Part shown: positions 52,900 through 61,875 of the stretch, one piece after another | Numbering within the stretch: position 1 is the first letter of the stretch | How the letters are laid out: the number at the start of each line of letters is the position of its first letter | Assembly (NCBI RefSeq): GCF_902498805.1 | Contig: NZ_LR701637.1 | Coordinates: 1 to 64,000 of the forward strand | From: Imperialibacter sp. EC-SDR9 | GTDB lineage: Bacteria; Bacteroidota; Bacteroidia; Cytophagales; Cyclobacteriaceae | Direction of reading: 5' to 3' | Length of the DNA: 64,000 nt | Notes under the pieces: model-generated | What the model was told of the DNA's origin: nothing | Seen by the model: only the letters and a program-made list of their open reading frames with translations | Database searches by the model: none | Made by a program: the position numbers and the translations under genes

Positions 52900-53823
52900 A
52901 TGAAGAAGACAGCGATCATATACTTTTCACTTAATGTTTGTTTACGCATAGGGCTTACTGCACAAGTGGACTCAGGCAGCTTACTTACTTTTCTAGCCAG
53001 TATAAGGGAAGGAAATTCGCCAGCACTTCTATATCAAGTCTTAAGACAACCTGCACAGCTCAATGATCATATAAGGATCATTGATAGTAATCTCTCCGAC
53101 ACTCTGCCAACCATAAGACGAGCCTGCTACCAATCGCTCGACGTCATGCAAAAGAGCGCCACTGCTCCTGCGGCCAAACAACAAATACTTGCCCTACAGC
53201 TACGGGGCATAGAGGACGAGTCTCCCGACATCGTTGGCTTATCCATTCAAAACCTTAGTTCTGTGCCGTCATCGCTGTTCAGTGCCTCGCAGAAGAAAAC
53301 CCTTATCCAGACGCTTGATCGGCAGGTGGCAAAGAAGGAGGTATTAATAAAAATGGTCGGCACGCTGAAAGACGAGAGCGCCACACCAGCTCTCAGGCAG
53401 TTGTCGCAACCCGGCAATTCGGCAAAGGTGCGATGGGCTGCCTACCTGGCATTAGCGAGGCTGGGTGATCAAACGGCCATCAACCTGGTGAATAACAAAG
53501 TGAGAGGAATTGAAGTAAATGACGATATGGTCTACGACATGGCTCCGTCAATTATTTACACCCAACAAAAGCAACTCTACGACTACCTGGTGGAGTTGCT
53601 CTACAGCAACGAAACAAATTGCGAATCGGCCAACCCTGACCAAACCAACGCCATCAACTGCGCTTACCGGATATTAGAGCTACTGGCACCACTGATAGTA
53701 GATTTTCCTATTGCGACGTCTGCTTCCGGTGACCTGAAGACCAACAATTACCGGGAGGCGCTGGTAACAGCAAGGGAGTGGTTCGCTGATCATGAGGATT
53801 TTCGGATAAAAGACATAAATTGA
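52900..53823 (+). CDS. secreted HEAT-repeat-like protein
   Basis: A 307-residue protein starting MKKTAIIYFSLNVCLRIG, a signal peptide (cleaved near LTAQ). In-frame ATG 52894 and TTG 52864 are alternatives; 52900 best fits the signal. The body is a series of paired helices with HEAT-like repeats (LPTIRRACYQSLDVMQK; SPDIVGLSIQNLSSV; SAKVRWAAYLALARLGDQTA), a superhelical scaffold usually binding other proteins. It follows the T9SS protein cluster by 120 bp on the same strand and may be its last gene. Function unknown. Confidence 0.78.
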   Translation: MKKTAIIYFSLNVCLRIGLTAQVDSGSLLTFLASIREGNSPALLYQVLRQPAQLNDHIRIIDSNLSDTLPTIRRACYQSLDVMQKSATAPAAKQQILALQLRGIEDESPDIVGLSIQNLSSVPSSLFSASQKKTLIQTLDRQVAKKEVLIKMVGTLKDESATPALRQLSQPGNSAKVRWAAYLALARLGDQTAINLVNNKVRGIEVNDDMVYDMAPSIIYTQQKQLYDYLVELLYSNETNCESANPDQTNAINCAYRILELLAPLIVDFPIATSASGDLKTNNYREALVTAREWFADHEDFRIKDIN

Positions 53824-53863
53824 TCTACATTTCTTGACCAGATGATGAGATACGGGCCCAACG

Positions 53864-53876
53864 AACCCTTAGGGTT
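53864..53876. repeat. short perfect palindrome in an intergenic region
   Basis: AACCCT-t-AGGGTT, in the 212-bp gap between the HEAT-like gene and the YwqK-like gene. Too short and without a T-tract for a convincing terminator; it may be part of a degenerate interspersed repeat or an operator. Confidence 0.3.
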
Positions 53877-54035
53877 GAGGCCGGGGGAAATAATGCTACT
53901 CTTATCTTACGATCGAAAAAACATCTTCACAAACACAAATTATTCACAACTTACAAGTTCAACACCGTTAGGTTCAAATAATCTGGTCTTACGAATCATT
54001 GTCAAAGCTAGTGTTTATTAGAACGACGAGAACTG

Positions 54036-55040
54036 ATGACCGTTAATCAAATGAAGAATTTCATTATTTGGCTACTAGTTACCTTCACCGTTTCGTTGGT
54101 GTTTTATTTTGTGTTTTTCTATCATAGAATAGAGGTTGAAAGATTTGATGACGGTAAAATTAGGAAAGAATATCCAGTTAATTTCTTCAGCCAAATTGAT
54201 GGAGAGCTTTTAGAGTATTGGGAAGGCGGTAAAGTTAAACGAAGAGCAAACTTTGTTGACGGAATTCAGGAAGGGTTCATGATAGAATATTATGAGTCAG
54301 GTAAAATATTTTCCAGAACTAATGTTCGCAACGGAAAGCTGGTTGATTCCACTTTCTTCTATGCGGAATCGGGAGAAATTGACCAAATACAAGTCAATGC
54401 AAGTGGGGAAGCTATAGAATATGATAATAGCGAAAGAGAAATAAAAAAAGGGACTATCGGTGTTGACGGGAAGTTCACGGGGATTACAAAAAGCTACAAG
54501 GGCTCAAGTAAAGAGTGGGCTCAAATGAAGCACTTTAATGAAGATAGTCTTGACTACTTGATTACAAATGAAGAAAAGGCGGTTATTTTAACTCATATAG
54601 CTTTGCAATTTACGATTAGCTTCCCCCAAGGGGTTTTTATTGACGTAGAACAGAAGTATTCTGGTGACTTCTATGCAACAGTAACTTTAGGAAAGATGTT
54701 GCTGGACATGATGGTAAGTAAAGATCAAAATCTTTTCTCCAATATAGATGCAGAAATATCTGAAGGGGTTGATAGCACGCTAAACAACGTAGTAAGAAGT
54801 CATACAACGGAAGAAGAACTTCTATCAAAGCTAGTCTTTGATCACGACAGCAAGGATAATCGAGTCTCCCTTATCGTACTTTATGACAGTAGTACATACT
54901 TGATCAAGGTGAAAAACCCAACTGATGATTATCGGGAGAAACTAGACCTTATAAAACAGATCATCGGTTCTTTTGGATTTGCCGAGTTCAGTGTTGAAAA
55001 GGAACTGAATGATAAAGAAAACAAAGATAGATCCGTATAA
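54036..55040 (+). CDS. membrane-anchored YwqK/MORN-variant repeat protein
   Basis: A 334-residue protein with an N-terminal membrane anchor (IIWLLVTFTVSLVFYFVFFY) and no cleavage site. Residues about 35-150 contain MORN-variant repeats of the YwqK type (VERFDDGKIRKEYP; GELLEYWEGGKVKRRANF; GFMIEYYESGKIFSRTNV). The C-terminal half is a separate alpha/beta domain (FTISFPQGVFIDVEQKYSG), not recognised. YwqK-like proteins are sometimes annotated as antitoxins, but nothing here supports that. Codon use is more AT-rich than in the neighbouring adhesin cluster, which hints at separate origin. ATG 54051 is an alternative start. Confidence 0.72.
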   Translation: MTVNQMKNFIIWLLVTFTVSLVFYFVFFYHRIEVERFDDGKIRKEYPVNFFSQIDGELLEYWEGGKVKRRANFVDGIQEGFMIEYYESGKIFSRTNVRNGKLVDSTFFYAESGEIDQIQVNASGEAIEYDNSEREIKKGTIGVDGKFTGITKSYKGSSKEWAQMKHFNEDSLDYLITNEEKAVILTHIALQFTISFPQGVFIDVEQKYSGDFYATVTLGKMLLDMMVSKDQNLFSNIDAEISEGVDSTLNNVVRSHTTEEELLSKLVFDHDSKDNRVSLIVLYDSSTYLIKVKNPTDDYREKLDLIKQIIGSFGFAEFSVEKELNDKENKDRSV

Positions 55041-55059
55041 CTATTTTGTCTCCCCCCAT

Positions 55060-55110
55060 GCCGCAAGTTTAGCGCTAGCGAACCGGGCTGCTCAGGCTTG
55101 TGGCTTTTCT
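55060..55110 (+). terminator. terminator-like hairpin after the YwqK-like gene
   Basis: GCCGCAAG (55060-55067) pairs with CTTGTGGC (55097-55104, one G-T wobble), followed by TTTTCTT. A second small hairpin GAAGC-tttta-GCTTC follows at 55115-55129. The long loop contains GCGCTAGCG and may be part of an interspersed repeat. Confidence 0.5.
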
Positions 55111-55227
55111 TCCTGAAGCTTTTAGCTTCCTGCTTCCAAGGCTTCCGAATAAATGAGGAAGTGAATCAGTTCATCGTGTTGGATGAATCAAACAATAGAT
55201 TAAATCGTTACCTTTAAAGACAGAAAT

Positions 55228-55485
55228 ATGATACAAATGGACTTACAAGCAGAAAAGCTTCTTCTGATAGAACAACTGGCCAGGTTACAAGACGCCTCCA
55301 TCATCCGAAAGGTCAAAGAAGTACTACAAAGTTCCTATCAGGAAAAAGCCGTTGGCTACAATGCCGATGAAAGCATGATCACACAAGCCGACCTGATATC
55401 GAGGGCAGAAGCTTCTAACAAAGCCATCGAAGAAGGCAGAACAAAAAGCATTGATCAGGTGAGGGAAAATGTGAAGGGTTGGTAG
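55228..55485 (+). CDS. antitoxin of a RelE/ParE-type toxin-antitoxin pair
   Basis: An 85-residue acidic helical protein (MDLQAEKLLLIEQLARLQDA ... ISRAEASNKAIEEGRTKSID ... VRENVKGW), the typical form of Bacteroidota RelE/ParE antitoxins, in which the C-terminus wraps the toxin. ATG 55237 (MDLQ) is a possible start three codons in. The toxin gene begins one base after its stop, indicating an operon; autoregulation by the complex is usual for the family. Confidence 0.82.
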   Translation: MIQMDLQAEKLLLIEQLARLQDASIIRKVKEVLQSSYQEKAVGYNADESMITQADLISRAEASNKAIEEGRTKSIDQVRENVKGW

Positions 55486-55486
55486 G

Positions 55487-55780
55487 ATGAAAGTAGAGTT
55501 TACCGATCCAGCAGAGGAAAGCCTCCGAAAGATTTATTGCCGTTACCCGGAAAATATTGCCAACAGAATAGTTGAAAACATCCTTCTAAGGGCAGAAACC
55601 CTGTCCAACCTAACTAATAGAGGCCGAATAGTTGAAGAACTTCGTCCCCTCAATCAGGGCCACCGGTTTATACTTGAAGGCAATTACAAGATCATTTACC
55701 TTCAAAAAGAAGATGTAGTTTATGTGACTGACGTATTTAGCATGAGGCAGGATCCAGACAAGATCAAAACACGACATTAG
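55487..55780 (+). CDS. RelE/ParE-superfamily toxin
   Basis: A 97-residue protein with the ParE/RelE fold pattern: an N-terminal strand and helix (VEFTDPAEESLRKIYCRYPE), a basic helix, and the C-terminal beta-hairpins (HRFILEGNYKIIYLQKEDVV; YVTDVFSMRQDPDKI). ParE members poison gyrase and RelE members cleave mRNA at the ribosome; which applies is not clear. It is intact, unlike the toxin at 23,016-23,308, and belongs to a different branch. Coupled to the antitoxin gene by a one-base gap. Confidence 0.85.
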   Translation: MKVEFTDPAEESLRKIYCRYPENIANRIVENILLRAETLSNLTNRGRIVEELRPLNQGHRFILEGNYKIIYLQKEDVVYVTDVFSMRQDPDKIKTRH

Positions 55781-56134
55781 CCCCGAGTCCGAGCAGCTAG
55801 CCAGCCACTGGCGCTGAACGCTGGTGCGAGTTTGAACCCGGTTGGGGAACCCGGACAGAGTCTCGTACCAATAGCAATAAACACAAAGAACCCTTCCAGC
55901 AATGTGAGGGCTTTTCATTTCCACGGCTTAGCCCGGCTGGAAGCGGCGCCAATCTCCAGCAGATAGTCAGAAAGGTTTTCACCATCATGCACCACCCACC
56001 CCCATCGCCCTCATTTGAGCGATAGCGGAAACGGGGTGTAGTGAAACTTGCGCTTGTAGTGCTTGCATACAGCCTTAAGCTACCGCTAATGCCCTGGCCC
56101 AGCCGGGGTCTCATGCCATTATGCTAATAGCACC
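55781..56134. other. intergenic region with interspersed-repeat-like hairpins
   Basis: No convincing gene. It contains a hairpin around 55806-55826 (CACTGGCG-ctgaa-CGCTGGTG), two AACCCGG copies near 55837-55855, and a longer-range inverted repeat CTTCCAGC (55893-55900) / GCTGGAAG (55936-55943). The texture is that of short intergenic repeats accumulated beside the toxin-antitoxin locus. A minus-strand open frame of 105 codons spans it but has no coding character. Confidence 0.45.
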
Positions 56135-57829
56135 TTATTTTCCCGCCTCATACACCTTCTTCCCCTCAAACATTGTCCACAGCACCTGCGTGGCCTTCAG
56201 CGACTCCGGGCTCACCGTCTCCACATCCCGGTCGAGCAGGATAAAGTCGGCCGACTTGCCAATCTGCAGCGAGCCAATGCTGTGCTCCAGCATTAGTGCT
56301 TTGGCTGCTTCGGCCGTGTAGGCCAGCAGCATGGCCTGCCGGGGCATCCGCTGGGTGCTGTCGAGCACACTGAGGGCGCCCTTGCGGGTTTCGGCATAGT
56401 ACATCGCTTCAAAGGGATTGGCTGTTGAAACCGGCCAGTCGCTGGCCCCGCATATCGTTGCACCTGCCTGCAGCATCGACCGCACCGGATACATCCATTG
56501 GTAGATCGAAGGGTCCACATAGGGCTTCACAATATCAATGGTAGTCTCGTCGCCCAGGGCCCAAAGCAGCTGAAACGAGGCAAGGACATTCAGGCTGGCG
56601 AAACGGTCGAAGTCGGCAGGCTGCACAAATTGCAAGTGGGTAATGGTGTGGGGCAGGGCCATGCTTTTGTTGGCCTTCCGCATGGCCTCAAACCCGTTGA
56701 GGGTTTCGGTCACCGCCTGGTCGCCTATGGCATGCACATGCACCAGCAGGTTTTCGTTGTCGGCCAGGGTGGCAAACCGGGCAAACTTTTCCGGATCCAT
56801 CATCATTACGCCTTTTGATTTCGTGCCGGTATACGGCAGCGACAGGGCGGCCGTGTGGGTAGGGTGCTCCACCACGCCGTCAGCAAACACCTTGAAGCCC
56901 AGCACCTGCAGGTTGTTGCCATTGTATTGTTGTTGCAGGGCTTTCACGGCAGCCATCTGCGGGTGTGGGTCGGCATTCACCTCCGCCACCACCGTGGCGG
57001 CTATGTGGGCGGTGAGTTGGCCTTGTTGCTCCAGGCGCTGGTACCAGGCCAGCATATTGTCGTGCGGGCCGGGCAGCCGGGCTGCGGAGGGATCCAGAAA
57101 GGCAGTAATGCCAAAGCCATTGTTGTATTCCATGGCTTTGATGGCCCCCAGACTGAAGTCAGTGTCGGGCTCCAGCACTTCCTCAATTTTGTGCTGCCCA
57201 TCTTCCGAAACAAACCCATTGCTTTCTCCATCAGCAGCCACACCGAAATACTTTTTCTCGTCGCCCGTCAGCGATGCCAGGTAGGCTTTGGTCACGCCCG
57301 CCCGTTTCAGCATGGCTTTATTGGCCCAGGCCGTATGCCAGTCGGAGCCCCGCAGAAACACCGGCTGGGTTTTGAACTCCCCGCTGTTAAAAAGCTTGAT
57401 CACCCTGTCCAGCGCTTTCCAGGTGCTGATGTTCAGGCCATAAATCACCAGCACGTCGCCCGTCAGGCCTTCTTTTTTCGTTAGTGTCTCAAGGGCAAAC
57501 TGATGGATTTGGTTCACGTCCAGAAACAGGTCGTTCACATTGGCCTTGGTCAGCCCCATGCCCCCGTCAATGCCGTGGTTGTGGCTGTCGACCAGCCCGG
57601 GCATCACAAAGCCGCCCTGCAAATCAATCCACTCGGCTTGCCCGCCCACTTTCGCCTTCACCTGTTCGTAGTTGCCCACTGCCACAATGGTCTTCCCCTC
57701 CACGGCCAGTGCATCGGCATAAGGCTGCTGTGGGTTGGCGGTAAATATTTTGGCGTTAAAATAGACCTGCTCCTGGGCTTGGGTAGTAAAAAAGCAAGTC
57801 AGCAGAAGGAAAAGGCTGAAGTATTTCAT
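56135..57829 (-). CDS. secreted amidohydrolase, YtcJ-like
   Basis: A 564-residue metal-dependent hydrolase with a signal peptide (MKYFSLFLLLTCFFTTQAQ) from ATG 57829. It has the amidohydrolase landmarks: FVMPGLVDSHNHGIDGG (first metal His pair), the carboxylate/lysine region, VHVHAIGDQAVTETL, HTITHLQFV, CGASDWPVSTANPFEAMYYA (metal Asp) and IGKSADFILLDRDVETV closing the small beta domain. This matches the YtcJ/N-substituted formamide deformylase-like branch. The natural substrate is unknown. Periplasmic location is unusual but seen in Bacteroidota members. Confidence 0.9.
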   Translation of the reverse strand: MKYFSLFLLLTCFFTTQAQEQVYFNAKIFTANPQQPYADALAVEGKTIVAVGNYEQVKAKVGGQAEWIDLQGGFVMPGLVDSHNHGIDGGMGLTKANVNDLFLDVNQIHQFALETLTKKEGLTGDVLVIYGLNISTWKALDRVIKLFNSGEFKTQPVFLRGSDWHTAWANKAMLKRAGVTKAYLASLTGDEKKYFGVAADGESNGFVSEDGQHKIEEVLEPDTDFSLGAIKAMEYNNGFGITAFLDPSAARLPGPHDNMLAWYQRLEQQGQLTAHIAATVVAEVNADPHPQMAAVKALQQQYNGNNLQVLGFKVFADGVVEHPTHTAALSLPYTGTKSKGVMMMDPEKFARFATLADNENLLVHVHAIGDQAVTETLNGFEAMRKANKSMALPHTITHLQFVQPADFDRFASLNVLASFQLLWALGDETTIDIVKPYVDPSIYQWMYPVRSMLQAGATICGASDWPVSTANPFEAMYYAETRKGALSVLDSTQRMPRQAMLLAYTAEAAKALMLEHSIGSLQIGKSADFILLDRDVETVSPESLKATQVLWTMFEGKKVYEAGK

Positions 57830-58053
57830 AGAGAACGACGTGTTGGGGATAAAGGCAAGATAGGGAAAGTCTGTAGTATTTTCCGGCTGGCGTGTGAGCA
57901 CTTTTGTGTTTGCACCTCCTTTTTAAGTAACGCCCAATGCATTGCCTGGGAGCGGAGCTGCTTGCCAAAGAATGATAGCCGGGAACTAGGGTCGACCTGT
58001 TTAAAAATATTTTCCTTTGAACTACAATAGGGAAATAGAGAACCTTAACTAAC

Positions 58054-60159
58054 CTACATTTTCTGGATCACAATTTCCACCCGCCGGTTCAGGCTTTTGC
58101 CTTCTTCGGTTTCGTTGTTCGTTTTTGGCTTGGTATCACCGTAGCCTTTCGCCGTAGCCCGGCCCGACAATCCCTTTGTTTGCAAATAGTCAATCACCGC
58201 CTGTGATCTTTCCTGCGACAACTTGAGATTGTAGTCGGCAGTCCCTGTGTTGTCGGTATGCCCCGCTATTTCAATTTCCATTTTGGGGTGGGCCTGGAGC
58301 AGCTTGATGATTCTGTCGAGCTCTGCAAAGGACTCTTTCTGCAAAACAGCCTCATTGGTGTTGAAGAAAATATTGTTAAGCCGTACCGACGCCCCCACAT
58401 TGATGGGGGCCAGCAGCAGATTTTGCTGCAGCTCTGCGTACATGTTGATGTCGCTGGCGTTCAGGTTGGCACTCTCGGGAATATAGCCGTCTCTTTCAGC
58501 ATTGAACCCATAAACACCCCCGGCGGGCAAAATGATGGTATAGCGGCCGGTGACCGGATGCGATGAAGCCTGCCCAAGCTCTTTCCCCTGATCTTCCAAT
58601 GAAAAATATTTTATTTGCGCTTCAATTGGCTGGCCTGTAGAGGCGTCGAGCACAATACCGGTGACCAACACTACCGGCTTGGGCCGTGCCGATGCTGGCA
58701 GGGGGATTCTGAAAATGTCGCTGTTGCCCATCGAATGCTGCACCGATGCCAGGTAGGCATATTCGCCCCTAGCGTCAAGGGTGTAGTTGGCTTCCCAGGT
58801 GTTAGTATTGATGTCAGGCCCCAGGTTTTCCGGTTCGGTCCATTTTGTCCAGGTGTCATCGAGGCGTCGGCTCACAAAAATATCGGCACTGCCGTAGCCG
58901 GGATGGCCATATGATGAAAAGTAGAGTGTTTCATTGTCGGCAGCGATAAAGGGTGAAAAATCCATGGCAAATGAGTTCACCTCCTGGCCCATGTGGGCGG
59001 GGGCTGACCAGGTGTTGTCGCTTTTAAGAAAAGAGCAATACAAATCCATGTCTCCTTTGGTGTCGTTTCTTTCCAGGGCCATCACCAGCACATTCTGGTT
59101 GGGCGACAGGCAGTAGTCTACGAAGTCGGCGTTGTTGTAATAGTCGTTGATCACCAGGTTTTCGGGAATGCTCCAGCCAGTTGGGCTTCTTTTGGTGAGC
59201 GACACGCCGCCGCCAAGGTTCCTGCCGTCGGGCAGGTAGGTATTGGCCACCAGCAGGTTGTTGCCATCGGGCGCAGCAGAAATCACGAAGTTGTTGCCAC
59301 TATTGTTGAGAGGTGCACCAATGTTTTGAAGCTCCGCCCACTCTCCCACAGAGTCTTTCTCCGAAAACCAGATGTCGTCTTTCTTCAGGCTCCCAAAGTT
59401 CTTAGGGTGCTCTCCTCGGGCCACATACAATGTGGCGCCGTCAGCAGAAATAACAACTCCCTTTTCGGAATACTGAGAATTGATTTTCGAGCCGAGGTTT
59501 TCCTTTACCGTATTGGCAATGGTGCTTTCGGCCTGCCTGATCTCGGGAGTTTCCTGATATATGTTGAACTCGTAAACCTTTACAGACACCTGGCCTCTGA
59601 GGTGAAACCCTAAGTAGGTGCCCTGAAACGGCGTGAATTTTGCTTGGGCGAGCAACTGACCATTAAACTCAAAGAAAATTTCATTGCCAGTCTTTCTCAC
59701 CACGATGGTATGCTTCCTAGCCTCCTCTAATGGTGTCGGCAGGAAGTCAGGTCGTAGAATCGGTGTTACCTTTTTCTTTTTGAAAGAGTAGATATGAAAA
59801 AAGCCATTTTGGCTGATGTCCATTGCCTGGTAATTGCTGTACTCGTCGGCACCCCACACCAGGCCAAAGCTTCCGTTTCTGAAATTTCTTACCTCCACTA
59901 TGGTCTCCAGCTTGAAGTCTTTAGAGGGGTCGAGCTGAAAATGTTTCTGATTAAAAAACCCAATGTCGCCATCAGCCACATCCATATACATGGCCCCTTT
60001 GGCAATCGTGCTTTTGGCATAAGGCCGCTCAAACAGCGACCAGCCATTTCTGTTATCTTCAAATACCTCGTGTAAGGCGGGAGTCTCTTGGGCTTTCACA
60101 CTACTGCCAAAGCATAGGAGAGAAAAAAGCCCGGCAACTAATAAGCTATGTCTATTCAT
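58054..60159 (-). CDS. OmpA-family protein with PD40 propeller and regulatory-like domain
   Basis: A 701-residue envelope protein with a signal peptide (LLVAGLFSLLCFGSSVKAQ) from ATG 60159. Layout: an N-terminal jelly-roll-like domain (about 25-185, FGLVWGADEYSNYQAMDISQ), a PD40/WD40-like propeller (about 190-470; SADGATLYVARGEHPKNFG, APDGNNLLVANTYLPDG), a carboxypeptidase-regulatory-like domain (VTGIVLDASTGQPIEAQIKY) and an OmpA C-terminal peptidoglycan-binding domain (about 585-701; HTDNTGTADYNLKLSQERSQ, GYGDTKPKTNNETEEGKSLN, RRVEI). It probably links outer membrane and peptidoglycan. Its start overlaps the 60152 gene stop by 8 bp. Confidence 0.92.
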   Translation of the reverse strand: MNRHSLLVAGLFSLLCFGSSVKAQETPALHEVFEDNRNGWSLFERPYAKSTIAKGAMYMDVADGDIGFFNQKHFQLDPSKDFKLETIVEVRNFRNGSFGLVWGADEYSNYQAMDISQNGFFHIYSFKKKKVTPILRPDFLPTPLEEARKHTIVVRKTGNEIFFEFNGQLLAQAKFTPFQGTYLGFHLRGQVSVKVYEFNIYQETPEIRQAESTIANTVKENLGSKINSQYSEKGVVISADGATLYVARGEHPKNFGSLKKDDIWFSEKDSVGEWAELQNIGAPLNNSGNNFVISAAPDGNNLLVANTYLPDGRNLGGGVSLTKRSPTGWSIPENLVINDYYNNADFVDYCLSPNQNVLVMALERNDTKGDMDLYCSFLKSDNTWSAPAHMGQEVNSFAMDFSPFIAADNETLYFSSYGHPGYGSADIFVSRRLDDTWTKWTEPENLGPDINTNTWEANYTLDARGEYAYLASVQHSMGNSDIFRIPLPASARPKPVVLVTGIVLDASTGQPIEAQIKYFSLEDQGKELGQASSHPVTGRYTIILPAGGVYGFNAERDGYIPESANLNASDINMYAELQQNLLLAPINVGASVRLNNIFFNTNEAVLQKESFAELDRIIKLLQAHPKMEIEIAGHTDNTGTADYNLKLSQERSQAVIDYLQTKGLSGRATAKGYGDTKPKTNNETEEGKSLNRRVEIVIQKM

Positions 60160-60559
60160 TGGAAACACTATGGAGCCACTGCTCCGCTTCAGATAGCTGT
60201 TCAAAAAGTTTAAACTCAAAGTCTTTGACCCTGGTTCCCAAATCTACGGCAGAAAACCGAGTAATAAACTTAGAAGAATGCACATGCGCCATATATCTTA
60301 AGCCATTGGCAACACTTTCTCTCATTCGTCCTTTTTCCAGCTCGTCGTTAAGGGCGACCCAGTTCGCCTCAAAATGGGTATTGTCGTTCAGTAGCTTGGA
60401 GCAGCCAGTCGTTTTCAAGAGGGTGGAATAGAGCGAAGAGCCCTTCGAGATATACGCCATTGAAACATTGCCATACCAGGTGCACCTTATCCAGCCATTT
60501 TCAGGCTCGTGGCCAATTTCCAGGTACTTGATTCCTTCTTCTGTGGTAACTACTTCCAT
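60152..60559 (-). CDS. hypothetical small cytoplasmic protein, SpoIIAA/STAS-like
   Basis: A 135-residue protein without signal peptide. The pattern of short strands and helices (IRCTWYGNVSMAYISKGSSL; LLNDNTHFEANWVALNDELE) resembles SpoIIAA-like/STAS-type small proteins common in Cytophagia, but this is a tentative match. Its stop overlaps the OmpA/PD40 gene start by 8 bp, so the two are probably translated from one message. Function unknown. Confidence 0.72.
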   Translation of the reverse strand: MEVVTTEEGIKYLEIGHEPENGWIRCTWYGNVSMAYISKGSSLYSTLLKTTGCSKLLNDNTHFEANWVALNDELEKGRMRESVANGLRYMAHVHSSKFITRFSAVDLGTRVKDFEFKLFEQLSEAEQWLHSVSNE

Positions 60560-60623
60560 TCAGGGTGCTCATTGTGTTGCAGACCTTCAACATACCATTT
60601 GCCTCTGCTAAAGACGAATGAAA

Positions 60624-61121
60624 TTATAGAAAAGGTACAGTCCAATAGTTGAATGTGGTGAAAAACGCTACCCTTGGCCCATCTTTGGAAGGCAGGCGCA
60701 TCGGAATTACTGCATCAATCATCCAACAGTCGTCGTAAGGAGGGTATTTCTGAAGCGACAACGACACCATATAGCTATGCACCTCGCCTTCACTGTCTTC
60801 GATAAGTACGAGAAACTCGGCCTCGCTTTTTTCCTGAAAGTGAGTGCGGATTTCAAAGTGCCTGCAATTAATCAGGGGCCTGAAGTTTTCGTTGTGCACC
60901 ATGATGTTGAATCGCTCAATAGGCCCTGTGTTTTCTTTGTTAGTGGGTGAGGCAAAGTTCCAGGCGATCTCTATGCCGTGGTCCAACTCCGGCGAGTCGT
61001 TTTGTTGCAAGGCCAGAAAGTTGATATGAACTACTTCCTGCGGACTCAGCGCCGGATGCGGCAACTCCTGGGGTGCGCAGCCAACAAACACAACCAATAT
61101 CAGAAGGTAAGTTAGTCTCAT
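60624..61121 (-). CDS. lipoprotein with DUF4864-like domain
   Basis: A 165-residue lipoprotein: ATG 61121 gives MRLTYLLILVVFVGCAP with lipobox VGC and +2 Ala. The mature part (LSPQEVVHINFLALQQNDSP; GIEIAWNFASPTNKENTGPI; DCWMIDAVIPM) matches the general pattern of DUF4864 proteins, whose function is unknown. A 13-bp inverted repeat lies 26 bp upstream of the start. It is one of two consecutive small lipoproteins on the minus strand. Confidence 0.78.
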   Translation of the reverse strand: MRLTYLLILVVFVGCAPQELPHPALSPQEVVHINFLALQQNDSPELDHGIEIAWNFASPTNKENTGPIERFNIMVHNENFRPLINCRHFEIRTHFQEKSEAEFLVLIEDSEGEVHSYMVSLSLQKYPPYDDCWMIDAVIPMRLPSKDGPRVAFFTTFNYWTVPFL

Positions 61122-61141
61122 ATGTTTCCAGCCGAGATTGC

Positions 61142-61187
61142 GGATAATTTTCTTCAGATCAAGAAAAAAATCTGAAGAAAATTTCCG
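61142..61187. repeat. long near-perfect inverted repeat upstream of a lipoprotein gene
   Basis: ATTTTCTTCAGAT (61147-61159) and ATCTGAAGAAAAT (61170-61182) are perfect complements around a ten-base A-rich loop; the match extends outward as CGGA/TCCG with a one-base bulge. On the minus strand the loop is a T-run. It lies between two minus-strand lipoprotein genes, in the 5' leader of the downstream one. Confidence 0.75.
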
Positions 61188-61271
61188 CAATGACGTTCAT
61201 TATGGTTTTTCGTAGCTTCTTATACCGAACTAACATTAATTTTGGCACTCCCAAAAGGCGGCGCCCAACTT

Positions 61272-61820
61272 TTAGTCGTTTAACAAACCAGCTTTTACTT
61301 TAAATCCAGACTTAACGCTTAGTTCTACATCTTCAGAAATCACTTTGTCCGTTACTGCCTTTACTCGTAGCGAATAAGTATCCTGAATGATATACTCCTT
61401 GAAATTTTCTCCCGAGGTCTGCAGCGAAAGCATGTTATCCACATTGTCTGGAATATTTTCTGCACTCGCAAGCAGCTTTTCGTCAAGTCCGTCAGCATTG
61501 ATATATACATGCAACGACGACAAGAAGCTGAGGTCCCGGCCTTCAGGAGCTTTTACACTAATATCGACATTTTCCAGATAAATTTCTTTCACTAGCTTTT
61601 TGCTGGTGTTGTTGCCGCTAAACTGCGATTCGGCATCGGTAGAAATAGGTGGCGTAAGAATATCGAGCGGCAGGTTGATACCAAGAGAAGAAGGCACCGT
61701 TACTTCCGAGGTGTACGACATTTTGAAAGTGACAAGGTTGTTGAGCTTACTGCAGCCGAACATAGTGGCTGCGAGAGGCATGGCGAGACTTGCAATAATG
61801 ATACGGTTGGAAAAATTCAT
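61272..61820 (-). CDS. small lipoprotein, unknown function
   Basis: A 182-residue protein from ATG 61820 (an in-frame ATG at 61832 is possible). The signal peptide ends in lipobox ATMFGC with +2 Ser. The mature protein is beta-rich with serine/threonine-rich segments (VPSSLGINLPLDILTPPIST; YSLRVKAVTDKVISEDVELS), somewhat like an LEA-2/immunoglobulin-type sandwich. Not recognised further. Divergent from the PrsW gene. Confidence 0.75.
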   Translation of the reverse strand: MNFSNRIIIASLAMPLAATMFGCSKLNNLVTFKMSYTSEVTVPSSLGINLPLDILTPPISTDAESQFSGNNTSKKLVKEIYLENVDISVKAPEGRDLSFLSSLHVYINADGLDEKLLASAENIPDNVDNMLSLQTSGENFKEYIIQDTYSLRVKAVTDKVISEDVELSVKSGFKVKAGLLND

Positions 61821-61875
61821 AGCTGATAACACAATTGATTGATATATTGATAACGAATAGAACTAGCGAACCAAC

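Noticed and set aside
55797-56114. Minus-strand ORF of 105 codons in the gap after the toxin gene
   Set aside because: Runs through hairpin-rich repeat-like DNA; composition is low-complexity and no domain is visible.
56855-57484. Plus-strand ORF of 209 codons
   Set aside because: Antisense to the amidohydrolase gene, which has complete family motifs.
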